Shown: positions 10,504 through 22,565 of the stretch, one piece after another
Position numbering within the stretch: the first letter of the stretch is position 1
How the letters are laid out: each line of letters opens with the position of its first letter
DNA from: Daucus carota subsp. sativus
Taxonomy: Eukaryota > Streptophyta > Magnoliopsida > Apiales > Apiaceae
NCBI RefSeq assembly: GCF_001625215.2
Contig: NC_030383.2
Location: 4,228,779 to 4,292,778, forward strand
Length of the DNA: 64,000 nucleotides
Direction of reading: 5' to 3'
Made by a program: the position numbers and the translations under genes
The notes under the pieces: generated by a model
Database searches by the model: none
Told to the model about the DNA's origin: nothing
What the model saw: the letters and a program-made list of their open reading frames with translations, nothing else

Positions 10504-11502
10504 TCACTCACTCCAATACTTTTCTTCTTGTTGCTCTTGATCAACATCCTTGCCTTCATCCGCAGCCTCAACCAACCCCGACTTAAACTTCCTAACATCT
10601 TCCACAGCAGCATTCCTAAACAATCCCACATCAACCGCGCCAGAAACCATATGATACCCTCTCTTCCTCAACTCCTCCGGACTATCATGTGGCATTGCAA
10701 ACCCCGCCAAAAAGGTCCCATCATACTCTTTCCCTTTCTTCTTCCCCGTCTTAAGCACCCCTTTCTCCGCAACCCTCATCATCTCCCTCACTTTCTTATG
10801 CCCCGGATCCCACAAATACCCCATACTAGCACTCAAATCCAACGGCCCCATCTGAACACAATCCACCCCTTCCACTTCCGCAATCTCCTCCACCTTCTTC
10901 ACCGCCTCCTCACACTCAACCTGACACATTATCAACAACTCATCCTCATAATTATTCAAGTACCCATTATCAATTCCATACCCCGAAGCTCTCACCACCG
11001 TATGAGCCGATCCACGGACCCCATTAGGCGGAAACCTGCAATACGACACCGCCTTTCTCGCCAATTTAGGGCTGTCAATCATCGGAAACATGATTCCCTG
11101 AGGTCCCAAATCAAGAGCTTTTTTAGCCCAAGTATCCGATGTCTCAGGCACTCTTATAATCGCCGGAGTTGCCGTCGCCGCCAGAGCTCGCAAACACGGC
11201 AAAGCATCGGAAACTCCTCCGGGGCCGTGCTCCATGTCAACAACCACAAAGTCATACCCGGCGAGACCCGAAATCTCGGCAAGCGTCGGAGAGAAACTCA
11301 ACAGAAAGAGGCCGTAGAGGGTTTCGCCGCCGCGGAGACGGGTTTTGAGGGTGGCCGGAGCGGAGAGAAATGGAGATGATGATGAAGAAGTGATGGTGGA
11401 TCTAAGAAGAGTAGAGGGTCTGGGGAAACGGGGTGCTGGGAGATGTTTGATTGAGGATGAAAAGGGAGATTTGAGGTTGAGGAGAGAGGCAGCCATAGCC
11501 AT
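10504..11502 (-). CDS. HpcH/HpaI-type aldolase, plastid-targeted (predicted)
   Basis: Single-exon gene, 332 residues. The protein belongs to the HpcH/HpaI (2-keto-3-deoxy-sugar-acid aldolase / citrate lyase beta-like) family, a metal-dependent TIM barrel cleaving or forming C-C bonds next to pyruvate or oxaloacetate. Family signatures: VVVDMEHGPGG near residue 86; QVECEEA near 192, where Glu is the expected metal ligand; and GPLDLSASMG near 218, with the Asp ligand. The first ~55 residues are Ser/Pro/Thr-rich and hydroxylated, like a chloroplast transit peptide. Plant members are often called phosphoenolpyruvate carboxylase family or 2-keto-3-deoxy-L-rhamnonate aldolase-like; the substrate in plants is not known to me. 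The C-terminal tail is acidic and Gln/Glu-rich. The antisense 283-aa frame over it is a shadow. Confidence 0.88.
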   Translation of the reverse strand: MAMAASLLNLKSPFSSSIKHLPAPRFPRPSTLLRSTITSSSSSPFLSAPATLKTRLRGGETLYGLFLLSFSPTLAEISGLAGYDFVVVDMEHGPGGVSDALPCLRALAATATPAIIRVPETSDTWAKKALDLGPQGIMFPMIDSPKLARKAVSYCRFPPNGVRGSAHTVVRASGYGIDNGYLNNYEDELLIMCQVECEEAVKKVEEIAEVEGVDCVQMGPLDLSASMGYLWDPGHKKVREMMRVAEKGVLKTGKKKGKEYDGTFLAGFAMPHDSPEELRKRGYHMVSGAVDVGLFRNAAVEDVRKFKSGLVEAADEGKDVDQEQQEEKYWSE

Positions 11503-12631
11503 GGTCTTAGACTCTTAGTGAGTCAAAGGGAGAGCTGGACTGTGATTGATGTTGTTGATAATCATCAACTCCTGATTTATGCGGGACAGTTCATGTTCTT
11601 CGTCATATCCTGGACACTTCTTCTCCCTTCTTTCACTCATTTTCTTTTCCTTTTCTTTTTTTTCTTCTCCGATTCCGTAATTCCAATTTAAATATTTTTT
11701 GATTTTGGATAAAAATTTAAATTAAAATTTTTCGGATATCATATCGAATTTTAAAAGTATTTACTTTAAAATAAGTAATGTACTAAAATTAGATAGATGT
11801 AGAGACCGTTTGAGTTATCTTAAAGAAAGTGACTTCCAGATTAAATTAAAAAAGTAGAGAACTTTAAGTTAATAAAGTGTTTGGAAAATAAATATCAGAT
11901 AGAATGAAAAACTAGTATTCGATTTTTTAAGAGTGTTTCTATTTATTTAAATAAATATGAAAAAAAGCAAGAGTCCGGCTCCCGCAAACCAACGGGCGTG
12001 CAGTATGAGTAAACAATATATATTTTTATTAGTTGAGTGAACAAAATCCCGATTATTTATATACTTCTATCGATTAAAACTAAATATCTTATTTTGACAT
12101 TTTTCACATGAGTTGATCAAATTTTAGTAGAGACTAAAATTTTAAAATATATATAATTTATATGAGGATATAATTTTTGAATTTCTAAAATTTTATAAGA
12201 TTGTGTTTGATAAAATGTATTTTATTTGATTAAATATATTTGAACACAAAAAGATTTAAGATTTAGCATTTGAAGCAAGAAACATGACAGCAACTAACAC
12301 AGGAAATCTAATAAGCAAATTATATTAGTTTCCTCCTATTTCTCAAGAATGAAAATTTTATTAGTTTCCTCCTATTTTTCAAGAATTTATTTTTAATAAA
12401 TAATATTAAGGATGAGATTTAGAGAAATATTAATATTATAGGTGAAAATCATGCTAATACAATATGCGTGACCTAAGTAATATAGCTCAAATGCTGTGCC
12501 TCTTGTTTCTTGAATTCACATGTAGAAACTAGAAACTACTAATAAATAATAATATTCCCCTCGATTATCTTCCTAACTAGTAGAGTAGTAGTAATATTTG
12601 GCCAAAATATGGCTAATTTTTCCATCACAGT
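11503..12631. other. intergenic between aldolase and RING gene
   Basis: The first ~150 bp next to 11502 should be the aldolase leader and promoter on the minus strand; it includes a pyrimidine-rich tract near 11620-11670. The remainder is AT-rich. Two copies of TTAGTTTCCTCCTATTT lie near 12327 and 12360. No gene is seen. Confidence 0.45.
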
Positions 12632-12697
12632 CTGTCATACCAACATTTCGCTTCTGATAATAAGCTGTCATACCAACATTTCGCCTCTGATAATACT
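12632..12697. repeat. 33-bp tandem duplication across the RING gene stop
   Basis: CTGTCATACCAACATTTCGC begins at 12632 and again at 12665, a 33-bp (11-codon) unit repeated twice. The coding end of the RING gene, including its stop, lies in the proximal copy. The other copy follows in the 3' UTR and still reads in phase beyond the stop. Confidence 0.8.
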
Positions 12698-14446
12698 AAG
12701 CTTGCAAAGCGGGCAGGTTGCATTGATCCGCAGCCATTTGTTAATGCACTTATGGTGGAAATGGTGTCTGCACTGAAGCCTGCACAACTCCGCTCCTTCT
12801 ACATAACTATGAAGGCATATGCAGCACTCCTGCAACACATACCAACAACGTAAACCGCAAGTTATACCATTCATAGCTTTTAGCAAATTATTCACAAAAT
12901 ATACTGGCCCCTGCCTAAAAGGGTCCTTACAGAATCATCTGGATGGAGGACAAGTTTGGGAGTAGAGAACTCGTTGTCCGGCTCCATTGCTAGCTCACAG
13001 TCTTGCTTCTCAGCACTACTGAATGTGTTTCGAGTATAGTGAAACTTGGAAAGAGTCCTGAGTTCATCTTCAGAAGCGCCTTTTCCGATTGCTGATATGT
13101 ATTCAATTGTTGCAACAACTGGGAAATAACAGAACATAATCAATAATATTATGCTTGCCATTCCAATGCAAAACATAACAAATAACACCTCAAAGGCCAA
13201 AAAAGTCACTGCTAACCTGCATTCGGGAACAACAAATAAGTTAAAAGGCAGGCTAAACATGCAAGTCACCATAAGAATTACTGGAATGATAATGTATATT
13301 AATTTATACCAGAATAAACTAGGAGAATCTTGCATAAGTGCTTTGTCACCCACAAGAGTCCAGTAGAATCCAACTGCCCACCAGAAGGATGAAATTACAG
13401 TGTACACAGATTGTAACCTTTTGCTTAGTCTGAGAAGAAAGAGAAAATGGATTATCGAGATAAAACAGGAATAGATTCTCACATTTCTAACACATATATG
13501 TCATGACTCATGAGCAGTGGATTTTTATCTTAATTTACAAGCTTTATCGCTTCTGATAACAGCTATAGTAATATTCTATATTCAGTTTCAAATCAGAATA
13601 TACTAATTTAAAAGCAGTTGGGCTTCTCTAACATCAGCTCTAATTTCTATCCTACAACAAGTCACTCACTAGTATCATGGTGTGCATAGTAACTCAAACA
13701 TAAGGGTCAACCAGATACTTTGCAGGTGGCTATTTCGTGTTTCAGATTGTATTCATTTTGATATAGGTGTCAATCTGTTACTCTAAAACTTACTGAAATT
13801 TGATGAAAAATAATAGATAAGGCGAAAAGAACACAAATTAGTTAACGAGTCATTTGGATTCATTTCAGGATTCGGGTTTTGTCCCTGTAATCGTGTTATG
13901 AAAGAACCAGGTTCAAGTTGGGTTCTAAGTGATGTTAGACATTGCACCCTATTGCTCCAAAATTTACAAGAGTAGTTATAAAGCACCACAGAGATCATCT
14001 GAGCAATACATTCAATGCAACATTAAAATGCATCCAAATTAAAAAATTGAACTAAGTATCTACAACCCATATACAGCACATAGTATTTGATTAGCTTAAC
14101 CAGAGTACAAGTACCTGTTTCGACACACAGAAACTGAGTAGCCATCATCTTCATCAACCTCAAAATCAACACTATTCCACGTCAGATAATCGAAACATAC
14201 GAAACCCAAATGCACCAAACATAGTAATGCATAGCCACCAATCCAAACCCTCAATGGAGTTGAAGGCTGCTCTCTAACTGAAAATAATAGCACCAGCACT
14301 GAAACTACCACAAATGTAAAGTTCCATATGAGGTCAAGAAACAAAAAGGGCTCAGAGTTCCACACACTGATATCTCTTAAGCCCAAATCCTCTAACTGTG
14401 AGTCCACACAGTCTCCAATGAAGATCCTATGTTCCACTTCTTCCAT
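12668..14446 (-). CDS. membrane RING-H2 E3 ubiquitin ligase, three exons
   Basis: Exons on the minus strand are 14446-14115, 13429-12931 and 12829-12668, all with GT-AG borders, giving 330 residues. Hydrophobic segments occur near residues 33-55, 67-88, 115-135, 150-172 and 178-205. They are followed by a charged cytosolic stretch and a C-terminal RING-H2 finger starting ECCICL, with spacing C-x2-C...C-x-H-x2-H-x2-C...C-x2-C ([16 protein letters not shown]). This layout matches the plant multi-spanning RING family (At1g63170/At1g12760-like), predicted E3 ligases in an internal membrane. The exon 2/3 junction gives DDS-ECCICL, as expected for the family. Part of exon 2 exists as a decayed copy at 9345-9530. 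The substrate is unknown. Confidence 0.85.
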
Positions 14447-14724
14447 GTTTAGAAACTGAATTTTAAGGTGTCATGGGAAATTCTCAACATGAAACCTCAG
14501 TGTATTTAAATACTGAAGAAGTAGTATTAGTCAGGTGACAACTGGTGGGAGTTGGCTAGTAGCTTTGTAGTGGCGTTGTTAAGTGGGGAAGAAAAGATCT
14601 GGTGTTTTCGCATGTTTTTTTGGATTTGAATAATGATCACACAAGGACAACATTTTGAGGTTGCTGTTAGAATCTTGATGTTATTCTAGGCTTGGTCCTA
14701 GTTGTGCGTTACTGTCATGTTCCG
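14447..14724. other. 5' flank of the RING gene
   Basis: Probable leader and promoter of the minus-strand RING gene. No other feature is recognised. Confidence 0.4.
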
Positions 14725-16125
14725 CCCTTTAAATAACTGTATGTTTGGACTCAGAGTCATTAAATAGTTTCTCTTACCGTATCAATTATCATACATAGTC
14801 GTTGATACTAGTCCTTGTGCATATGAGATGATATTATAATATTATAATTTATTTTTATTTTTTTTAATAAAAATTTAACATCTAAATTTATATTATATAA
14901 TAATATTAAAATACTTGTCGAGCAGTTAAAAAAACGTATAGGATTGGATGAGACAGAGTTGCAACTACCCTATGGTATGGTATGTAATAAGTTTTGTAAA
15001 AATATTTTAAATAATTTAAGAAATTATTATATTTTATTGAATAATAATCCCAACAACTATCCATATTATTATAACTATTAAATTCAAACTTTATTAGTAA
15101 GGAGATAAGGCAAAAAATAATGTAAAAAAGATGATTAAGTAAATGTTTTATTGTTAAAAATAAAATGAGAAAAGTTTAATTATTATTTATAAATGAAGAA
15201 TGACAGGAGTATCCTAATTTTTGAGGAATGATTAGTACTCTCATAATTGTGCTTTCTATTATATTACTCAAAATTATAACTTACACCAAATAATAGCTAA
15301 TTTATTAAAAATATACTGTTATTTAGCTACCTAGAGTCCTAGACAGGTGAATTCTGCGAATAATTTATTCATAGTACATCTTGGATGACGTTATAGAACC
15401 CGTTCGTTCCAGTTAAGTAAAAATCATCCATCACATACGTATGCCGGGCAGGGACCAGTTCTCAGTACCCAAGTGAAAATACTATACTCCCTCAGTCGAT
15501 TTTATCTTTGAAAATTTTATAATTTATTTTTAAAATTTTTTGTCTGAACAAAAATTTAATAATTAAATTTTTAAATAACTGTATGTTTGGACTCCAGAGT
15601 CATTAAATAGTTTCTCTTACCGTATCAATTATCATACATAATAGTTGTTGTTTCTTATCAAAATCATACATACTTGTTGATACTCGATTTCTGTTTTCCT
15701 GGCCAGGTTACGCATCTGATGAGATGCGACACCTATATTAATATTGTGTAACTTATTTTCTAAATTTTTATCGAGAAAAAGAATAATTTAAAAACAAGTT
15801 ATAAAACTATATTATATAATAATATTAATATCGTGTCGTGAAAAAAATTTATAAAATTGAATTGGACAAAAGAATAATAACGGTTATATGCTGGTGCTGC
15901 TACTTACGGTATGTAATAAGTTCCATGAAAATGTTATAAATAATTTAATACATTATTATATTATATCGAATGACAGTCCCAACAACCATTTATATTATTA
16001 TAACTATTAAATTCAAAATTTATTAGTAAAGAGATAATGTCAAAAAAGATATATAAGAATGTAAAACAGATGATAAGTAAATATTTTGTTACTGAAAATA
16101 AAATAAGGAGTGTTTAATCAATATT
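14725..16125. repeat. diverged tandem duplication, about 0.5 kb units
   Basis: The segment 14725-15190 and the segment 15569-16125 share long matching runs in the same order. Both have AGAGTCATTAAATAGTTTCT at their start (14753 and 15596) and the TATTATTATAACTATTAAAT region further on. The two copies differ by many small changes and are separated by about 380 bp of unrelated sequence. There is no coding capacity. This may be an old tandem duplication or two copies of one unclassified element. Confidence 0.7.
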
Positions 16126-16710
16126 AACGTTTAAATAAAAAATTGGTGTAGTGGACCCATTTATAAAATCAATATCAGAGTGTACCGTTAATAATTCATA
16201 CAAAAATTACGGTATAGAGTGTTGTAGTTAACATTTGACTATCTTTTTAATGACCGAGTGACACTTTTTATGACAAGAGTAAATCAAAAATGAATAATGA
16301 TATCATTGTTAAAAGTCAATAAAATGGTAACAATAATAATTTCTCAATTGTTAAAATCAAAATATTAAAAAATTTAGTTAGTTAATTTATTATATTTTTC
16401 AGATATGAAAATATACTAATGAGTTTATCCTATTTAAATTATAAAGTCACTTGAATATTTTAATTTTAATTTATATTATTTTCTTATATATTTTAAAACT
16501 AGTTTGACATGTTCAATATTAAACATCTAATAAACAGATCTAATAGAATATATATAATTAAAATAAAAATTTGAACCTTTTTTTAGCTAACTTGTTATTT
16601 AAAATCGTATTAACATCATAACAAGACATTATTTGCTATGATAGGTCAAGAACAAAACGAAATCATATGTAAAAGCTGAGTGTCAATTGATAAGAAAAAC
16701 AATTTTTAAA
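16126..16710. other. AT-rich intergenic, no gene seen
   Basis: No frame or known repeat could be supported here. Confidence 0.4.
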
Positions 16711-17172
16711 GTAGCCGCATCTATAATCTGAGGGGCTTCCATCGGCCTTTACCGGTGGAAAGCCCCAATTTTTTCTTCTTTTTAGCAGTTTTTGTTCATC
16801 TTTTACTTTTGTTCAATAAGTTCTCAATTTATTTGGGTTTTGTTTGGTCTCTCCTGTGAGAGTTTGATTTTTATTTTTTTTACAGTTTGTCATGTCCGGG
16901 ATCCTAGATCTGCAGGATTTTGATGGTGTTGATTTTCATGGTGTTGATTCGATGATGAAGGTTATTATGGTGATACATCTATGGTTGATTGCTCAAAACA
17001 ACAGTTGGAGGATTACAATATGTATATATCTCTTCAAAAAATCGTTTGGTTGCCTATCCAAGATGGAAGGATTCAACAACGATATTATTACGCGTTTGTT
17101 CAATTTCGATCATGTATGTAGATGCCGTATGGTTTTTTATTATTGAATTATTATCCTTGTTCAAAAAAAAAA
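16711..17172 (+). mobile_element. poly(A)-tailed retroposed insert
   Basis: The insert ends in a run of ten A and is bracketed by long imperfect direct repeats: GAGTGTCAATTGATAAGAAA at 16678 and GAGTGTCAAATGATAAGAAA at 17176. These continue for at least 36 bp and perhaps further. Near the left end a stem can form between GGGGCTTCC and GGAAAGCCCC. The poly(A) end suggests a SINE, a truncated LINE or a retrocopy. The flanking repeat is longer than usual for retroposition. A short frame starting MSGILDLQDFDG is present, but I recognise no family in it. Confidence 0.5.
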
Positions 17173-17497
17173 GTTGAGTGTCAAATGATAAGAAAAACAA
17201 TTTTAAAGCCACTCGCATGCTCCGGAATATGAGCTATATCATTTATAAGCGAGGTGTGTATTGTGGATAAACCCGGAGAATATGATTTTGAACCAATTTT
17301 ATTTAATTAATATGAATTTGGACTAGTTTATGAATCAAAATTATATATTAATGATATTATATCAAATATCAAATATGATTATAATGTTGATTTGATTTTA
17401 TATGATTATGAATTAAAATATGGATATCAATATTTGTATCAAAATTTACCGGTTCCTTTGAGCATGGGTCATCAGAATCAGTTTTGCAATAAGATAT

Positions 17498-18419
17498 TGT
17501 TATTTTACATCAACTATAAGAAAGATTGTAGAAGGGGGGGTTAAATACAATCTTTTACAAAATAAAAGATTCAAGAACAAACACTTTAAAACAACAAAAC
17601 AGAAAAACACCAAGTATTAAAAATACGGGTGGATTGAATGATCCACCCGTGAGATCATCACTTGAACAGTTTTTAACTCTCAGATTTTCTCTCAAGTTTT
17701 TCGAACAAGTTCAACTGATGCTACTAACTTGGTTATATACTCCAAGTTTTATAAAGCTTTTTAACTAGAATACAAATTGCACTCTAATCTAAAAAATGTT
17801 GCACATCTTTGTCTTATGCATGCTTTCTGAGATGTCTTCATCTTTGACCATCATTTTGATTTGATCCAGATTGCATTGCATGAGATAAGAATGTTTCTGC
17901 TTCTTCTTTATTTTCCTAATCAGGCTTCCATGTCTATTTTAGTGTAATTCGATCCATGTGATTTGTCAGACTTAAGCTCTAGTCACTTTCAACTGCTATT
18001 TGCTTCATCAGTTGAAAGTTCTGGTTACTTTCAACTGCTCTTGACTTCATCAGTTGAAAGCTACTTCATCAGTTGAACGAATTACAGACTTCATCAGTTG
18101 AATGCTATTCCAGTCTCATCAGTTGAATTCCTTAGCATCATCAGTTGAATACTTTGTCTTCAGTTGAATGCTTGGTTTTCATCAGTTGAAACATGACCCA
18201 GTCTTCATCAGTTGAATAGTTACATCTCATCAGTTGAATATCCTTCACTTAGATAAAATTACATGGCATTGGATATTTACAATTAGCCATCCTATTCTAC
18301 CCATCCGTTGATAATTCCCAAATACAAGAAGTATAACAATTACAACTGAAATTTGATAAAGATTCTATATAAAACATGTTACAAAGTGTGTTATCATCAA
18401 AAATTATTGATTCCTAACA
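17498..18419 (-). mobile_element. solo LTR, Ty1/copia Sirevirus-like
   Basis: Read on the minus strand the unit starts TGTTAGGAATCAATAA and ends AAATAACA, with flanking 5-mers GATAT and AATAT (one mismatch). It includes GATTGTATTTAACCCCCCC, a motif I associate with Sirevirus-type LTRs. No internal region is attached, so it is a solo LTR of about 0.92 kb. It contains the CATCAGTTGAA array. The family call is an inference from sequence feel and has no pol domain to support it. Confidence 0.5.
17985..18245. repeat. degenerate CATCAGTTGAA tandem array
   Basis: About ten copies of CATCAGTTGAA or close variants recur every 20-30 bp, with some inverted copies (TTTCAACTG) at the start. The spacers differ in sequence while the 11-bp core stays constant. 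The array lies inside the solo LTR. Confidence 0.8.
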
Positions 18420-19094
18420 AATATAATCACATCCTGGTCACTTGCGATATATATGTTGTTGGTGTTGGATTTCTATGATTTTTAAATATTTATAATATAA
18501 GTTAGTCAATATTAATATGAAAAAAAATGCTAAAGCAACCAAATTCTTAATTCCCAAAATGATTCTAAATACCACGCGTCACATGAATTACAATACTTCA
18601 AGCTGAAATGTCATCAACGACATCATTTGAGAAAAAATTTCGATACCCAATTTGGAACCTCTAATGTTAATGCTAGGCAAAATCAAATGTAAAGGATGGC
18701 GTTAATACCAAGTTTTTTCCTCATAAAATATTTAAGTAACATGAATAATAAATATAAAAGCGTGTGTGAATGTGCGGAAGAGAAAAACGTGCATTCAATA
18801 TATGAAAATGTTCATATAATATATAAAGAATTTGAACATTGTTTCTTAAAAAAGAAAGTAATATATTATTGTTATGATGAGAGGAGGATGAATTAAGAAG
18901 GTAGCTGCTGGGCATTGGAACCAAAAATTGAGAGGGGGCGATTCTTGTTTGCTTTTTTCTCCCCTCTCTCAAAACCTTCCTCCATAATCCTCTGTTTAAT
19001 TATTAATTAATCATATTTATTAATTAATATTTACATCTTATATTTCAATATATTTTGGGTAGAACTGTATTGCATGATAAGGGATCTTAGCAAT
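18420..19094. other. 5' flank of the first DHHC gene
   Basis: AT-rich sequence. The stretch from about 18900 to 19094 probably contains the leader, with CTCTCTCAAAACCTTCC near 18963. No other gene is seen. Confidence 0.4.
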
Positions 19095-22000
19095 ATGACT
19101 TCAGGAGGAGCTTTGGATCCTCCCTCCAAAACCAAGTTCAGACGTTATCAAGTTTGGAAGGGTCACAATGTAAGTTCTCCATTTCTTTATTTTAGAAAAA
19201 TTATATATGAAATATATAGATATGTTTAATGCATAATCTCTTATTATAATTTACTCACATTTTTAAGGGTGGTTGAAATGTTTGATCCTTTTTTCTGATA
19301 ATAAGGATTCAATTAACTTGTAATTTGTTGGAAAACATGGATATTTCATAATGTTGTTAAAATATGGTTGTTAGACAATGTCATGAAAAAAATTTGAATA
19401 CTTTGTTGCTTTGCATGGCCATAAAGGCATAGCCATCTTCTCCTGTTTTTTATATGGTAATCTTGTGCATGAAAGTAATTTATTTAGTTTTTTGCTTTTT
19501 TGCACCCTCAAAAGGAGATTTTGGGATATGAAATCTTCATGCATCTTATCTTTCTTTTGGACCTTGTATCTAATTGTAATCTACACTTAGGTTATGTTTT
19601 TTCGTTTACTTTCATCTTTCTCATTAGTTTGATAAAAGACATACAATGTTGTCTCATAAAGATGTAGTGTATTGTAATACCTATCACCAACTAGTATGGA
19701 TTTCACATTTTTTAGGTTTAGAAATTATAAAAAATTCTAATATTATGAACATGAAGCCTATCATTGCAATAAATTTTTTGAATTAGTTAGTTTAAATAAC
19801 AATACAAGTATGGGTGTGGATTTTCATACTATATTCTTAATAAAGTTGTTAGCAAAACGACTAAGTGAACATCTCACATGCTTTCTCTAACACTTATGTA
19901 CTAAAAAAATTCTTCTTTGTCTTTCTTTATAACTAATGGCAGAAATTTTTCTGTGGTGGGAGGTTGATCTTTGGACCTGATGCATCATCTGTAGTTTTAT
20001 CTGCAACCTTGATAGCAACTCCAGCAGTAGCTTTTTGCATCAAAATGTTTAATCGAATATCTCGCACGGATCCTGCTTATGGGTACACTGTATTTATAGT
20101 GGGTACACTTCTCCTATTTTTGGTAGGTTAATGTTGGATATGAGTTAATTATTGTTGAAGACAACCAAATTATAGTTGATTTTAACTATGCGTCAGTTTT
20201 GCAGGTTTTAACCTTTCTCTTCATGACATCTGCAAGAAATCCTGGAATAGTACCAAGAAACACAAACCCTCTTGAGGTAGAGACTCCATCAGTTGCAAAT
20301 TCTATGGAGTGGATCAACGGTTCCATGAGTCTTAAAATTCCAAGAACCAGAGATGTTGTTATCAATGGCCACATAGTTAGAGTAAAGTATTGTGAAACTT
20401 GTTTGCTATTTCGTCCACCACGTGCTTCTCATTGCTCAATTTGCAACAATTGTGTCGAGAGGTTTGATCATCACTGTCCATGGGTGGGTCAATGTATCGG
20501 AGCTGTAAGTGACCTGCTTCAAAGTATTAATTCATCAACTAATTGTTTTAAAATGATAAGTTGATTCATTTTTGTTTATACTTTTTTTTTTATTTCCAAG
20601 TTCATATGCTCTCTAGATAATCATGATAGTCTACTTGACTAATTTAGTTAAATCTTCTATTTAGAATCATCGTCTCTAAATTTTATTTATTTACTACTAA
20701 TTACCAGTCTAGTAATATGCGATTTCTGGGAAGATTCTATTGCATGATTCTTTCAGCATTTGTTTTCAAAAGTCATATTCGGGGAGCAGAATTATTGTGC
20801 CATTTTGGTTAGGATACTCCAAATTGAAGGACATATGTATTTCAAGTAAATATATTGAAAATACATGCATCAAGTAGTCTTAAAGCAAAGAACCACTAGA
20901 GTTAATCTTGGACTTCAAAAGATTCCAAGTTACTTCGATATTTGTTTCAAACTGAAATGCATTACTTTTTCATTCTTTAATTTCATGTAGCTGCTAAATC
21001 AATCTCTATTAAAAATGAATTTTTTCAAAATCATAACATCATGTAGGTATATGAAGGACTTCATATTAAGACATCACTATAAAGTAGCAAGTAATAATTA
21101 AAATTCACAATGTTATAAAACGATACTTTTATAGCTTCATCCACTGTTGAAAGTTAAATAAGCTGCCTATGTTTAGATAAAAACATTAATTTCCACCAAA
21201 AAAAAACATGTTTTTCCAACTTTTTGTAGAGCTAAATGCACTAAAGTTATTTGTCTATCAGTCTTACTAATGAAAATTCACTATTAATATTGCATTCTTA
21301 ACTAAAATTATTTTATAATTTGCTTATCTTCTTGTGTGTGTTGTACTTGTACAAGACACAGACACACATATTTTTGTGTATTTATTTCTTCTGCATGATA
21401 TATGTTTGCTTATAGTTGGACTAAGTTTGCTTCACCGTTTATCTTGTTGCAGAGAAATTATCGATTTTACATCTTCTTCATATCCTTTTCAACAATATTG
21501 TGCATGTATGTTTTTGTGTTCTCATTGCTAAATCTTGTGGAACAACCAATAAGCATGTGGAAGGCCATGTCAAAAGATATGACATCAGTTGTTCTAGTAG
21601 TTTATTGCTTCGTAGCTGTATGGTTCGTTGGTGGGCTTAGTCTCTTCCATCTATATTTGATGAGCACAAACCAGGTTTCCTCCTCTTAAAGTCTAATTTG
21701 TACTCTCTTACTTAAAGTATCAAATATTATGATTTAGACATTGCACATATCATCTGGTAATACATTTTCTCTGTATTGGGTTTAAATCTTAGATGATGCC
21801 TTTTATTTGTATATTGAATGAAAAGAGTCGTCTCATTTCAAATATTGATATACAATTTGGCATGTTTATAAAAACAAAGATAGGTAAATAGAACCTCATT
21901 TTCTTGTTCAATCATATAAAAGAATATTGTGACATGTCTTGTTTCCTCTTTCATCCACAAGTTTTTCAGTTTAATTATATTTATGATATAATCATCTAAT

Positions 22001-22565
22001 ATTTTCAATTTATGGAGATTGAGATATTGATATGTAAGTAAATTTGTTCCGGACATTGAACTATGATTCTTAATTATACCATTTCATAACTTATTTTTAA
22101 TGAAGCATATGTAATGTCTTGATGATTATTTCTTGACAGACAACCTACGAGAATTTCCGGTATCGCTATGATAAGAGGAAAAACCCTTATAATCGGGGTA
22201 TTGTAAGCAACCTAAAAGAAATATTCTTTGCCAAGATACCGCCATCTTTGGTTAACTTCCGAGAATTTGTAGAATACGAAGATGATGAGTCATATATGGG
22301 ATCCTTTTCTTACCGATTTGGTCGGATCATTAGCACGAAAGGGGGAGGTGCATTAGACACAAAAGAAATTAGAAAAATTCCACTTATATTGAAGGATTTG
22401 GACTATAGTGTAATAAACCGTAGCATGAAAGAGAAAGATGATGAAAAAAGAAAGGAACATAAACGATGGAATTCTGTTTATGGTGATAATCTTTCTATTC
22501 CAGATGAGGTCAAGAGTGGCGATAAAAGGCACCAACAAACTTCATCAACAAGCCGACACCTATAA
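19095..22565 (+). CDS. DHHC protein S-acyltransferase A, five coding exons
   Basis: Coding exons are 19095-19169, 19943-20122, 20205-20504, 21453-21674 and 22140-22565, all GT-AG and all in phase 0, giving 400 residues. The enzyme transfers palmitate or other acyl groups to protein cysteines. Two membrane segments (exon 2 and start of exon 3) precede the Cys-rich domain VKYCETC...[11 protein letters not shown] and the catalytic [12 protein letters not shown]. Two more membrane segments follow in exon 4. The TTxE motif (TTYE) starts exon 5, ahead of a ~140-residue charged cytosolic tail. It belongs to the plant PAT1-PAT9-like group. The paralogue B lies 4.4 kb downstream with the same phases. 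A candidate 3' UTR intron (22568-22892) begins two bases after the stop. Confidence 0.9.

Noticed and set aside
10528-11379. 283-codon frame on the + strand
   Set aside because: It lies wholly antisense to the aldolase gene and has shadow composition (many His, Arg and Pro, no family match).
16892-17177. 84-codon frame starting MSGILDLQDFDG
   Set aside because: It lies in a retroposed insert, has no family resemblance and overlaps another frame. Kept only as a note in the insert.
17990-18240. CATCAGTTGAA array as a CRISPR-like array
   Set aside because: The repeat is 11 bp with irregular spacing, in a plant nuclear LTR; nothing else fits CRISPR.
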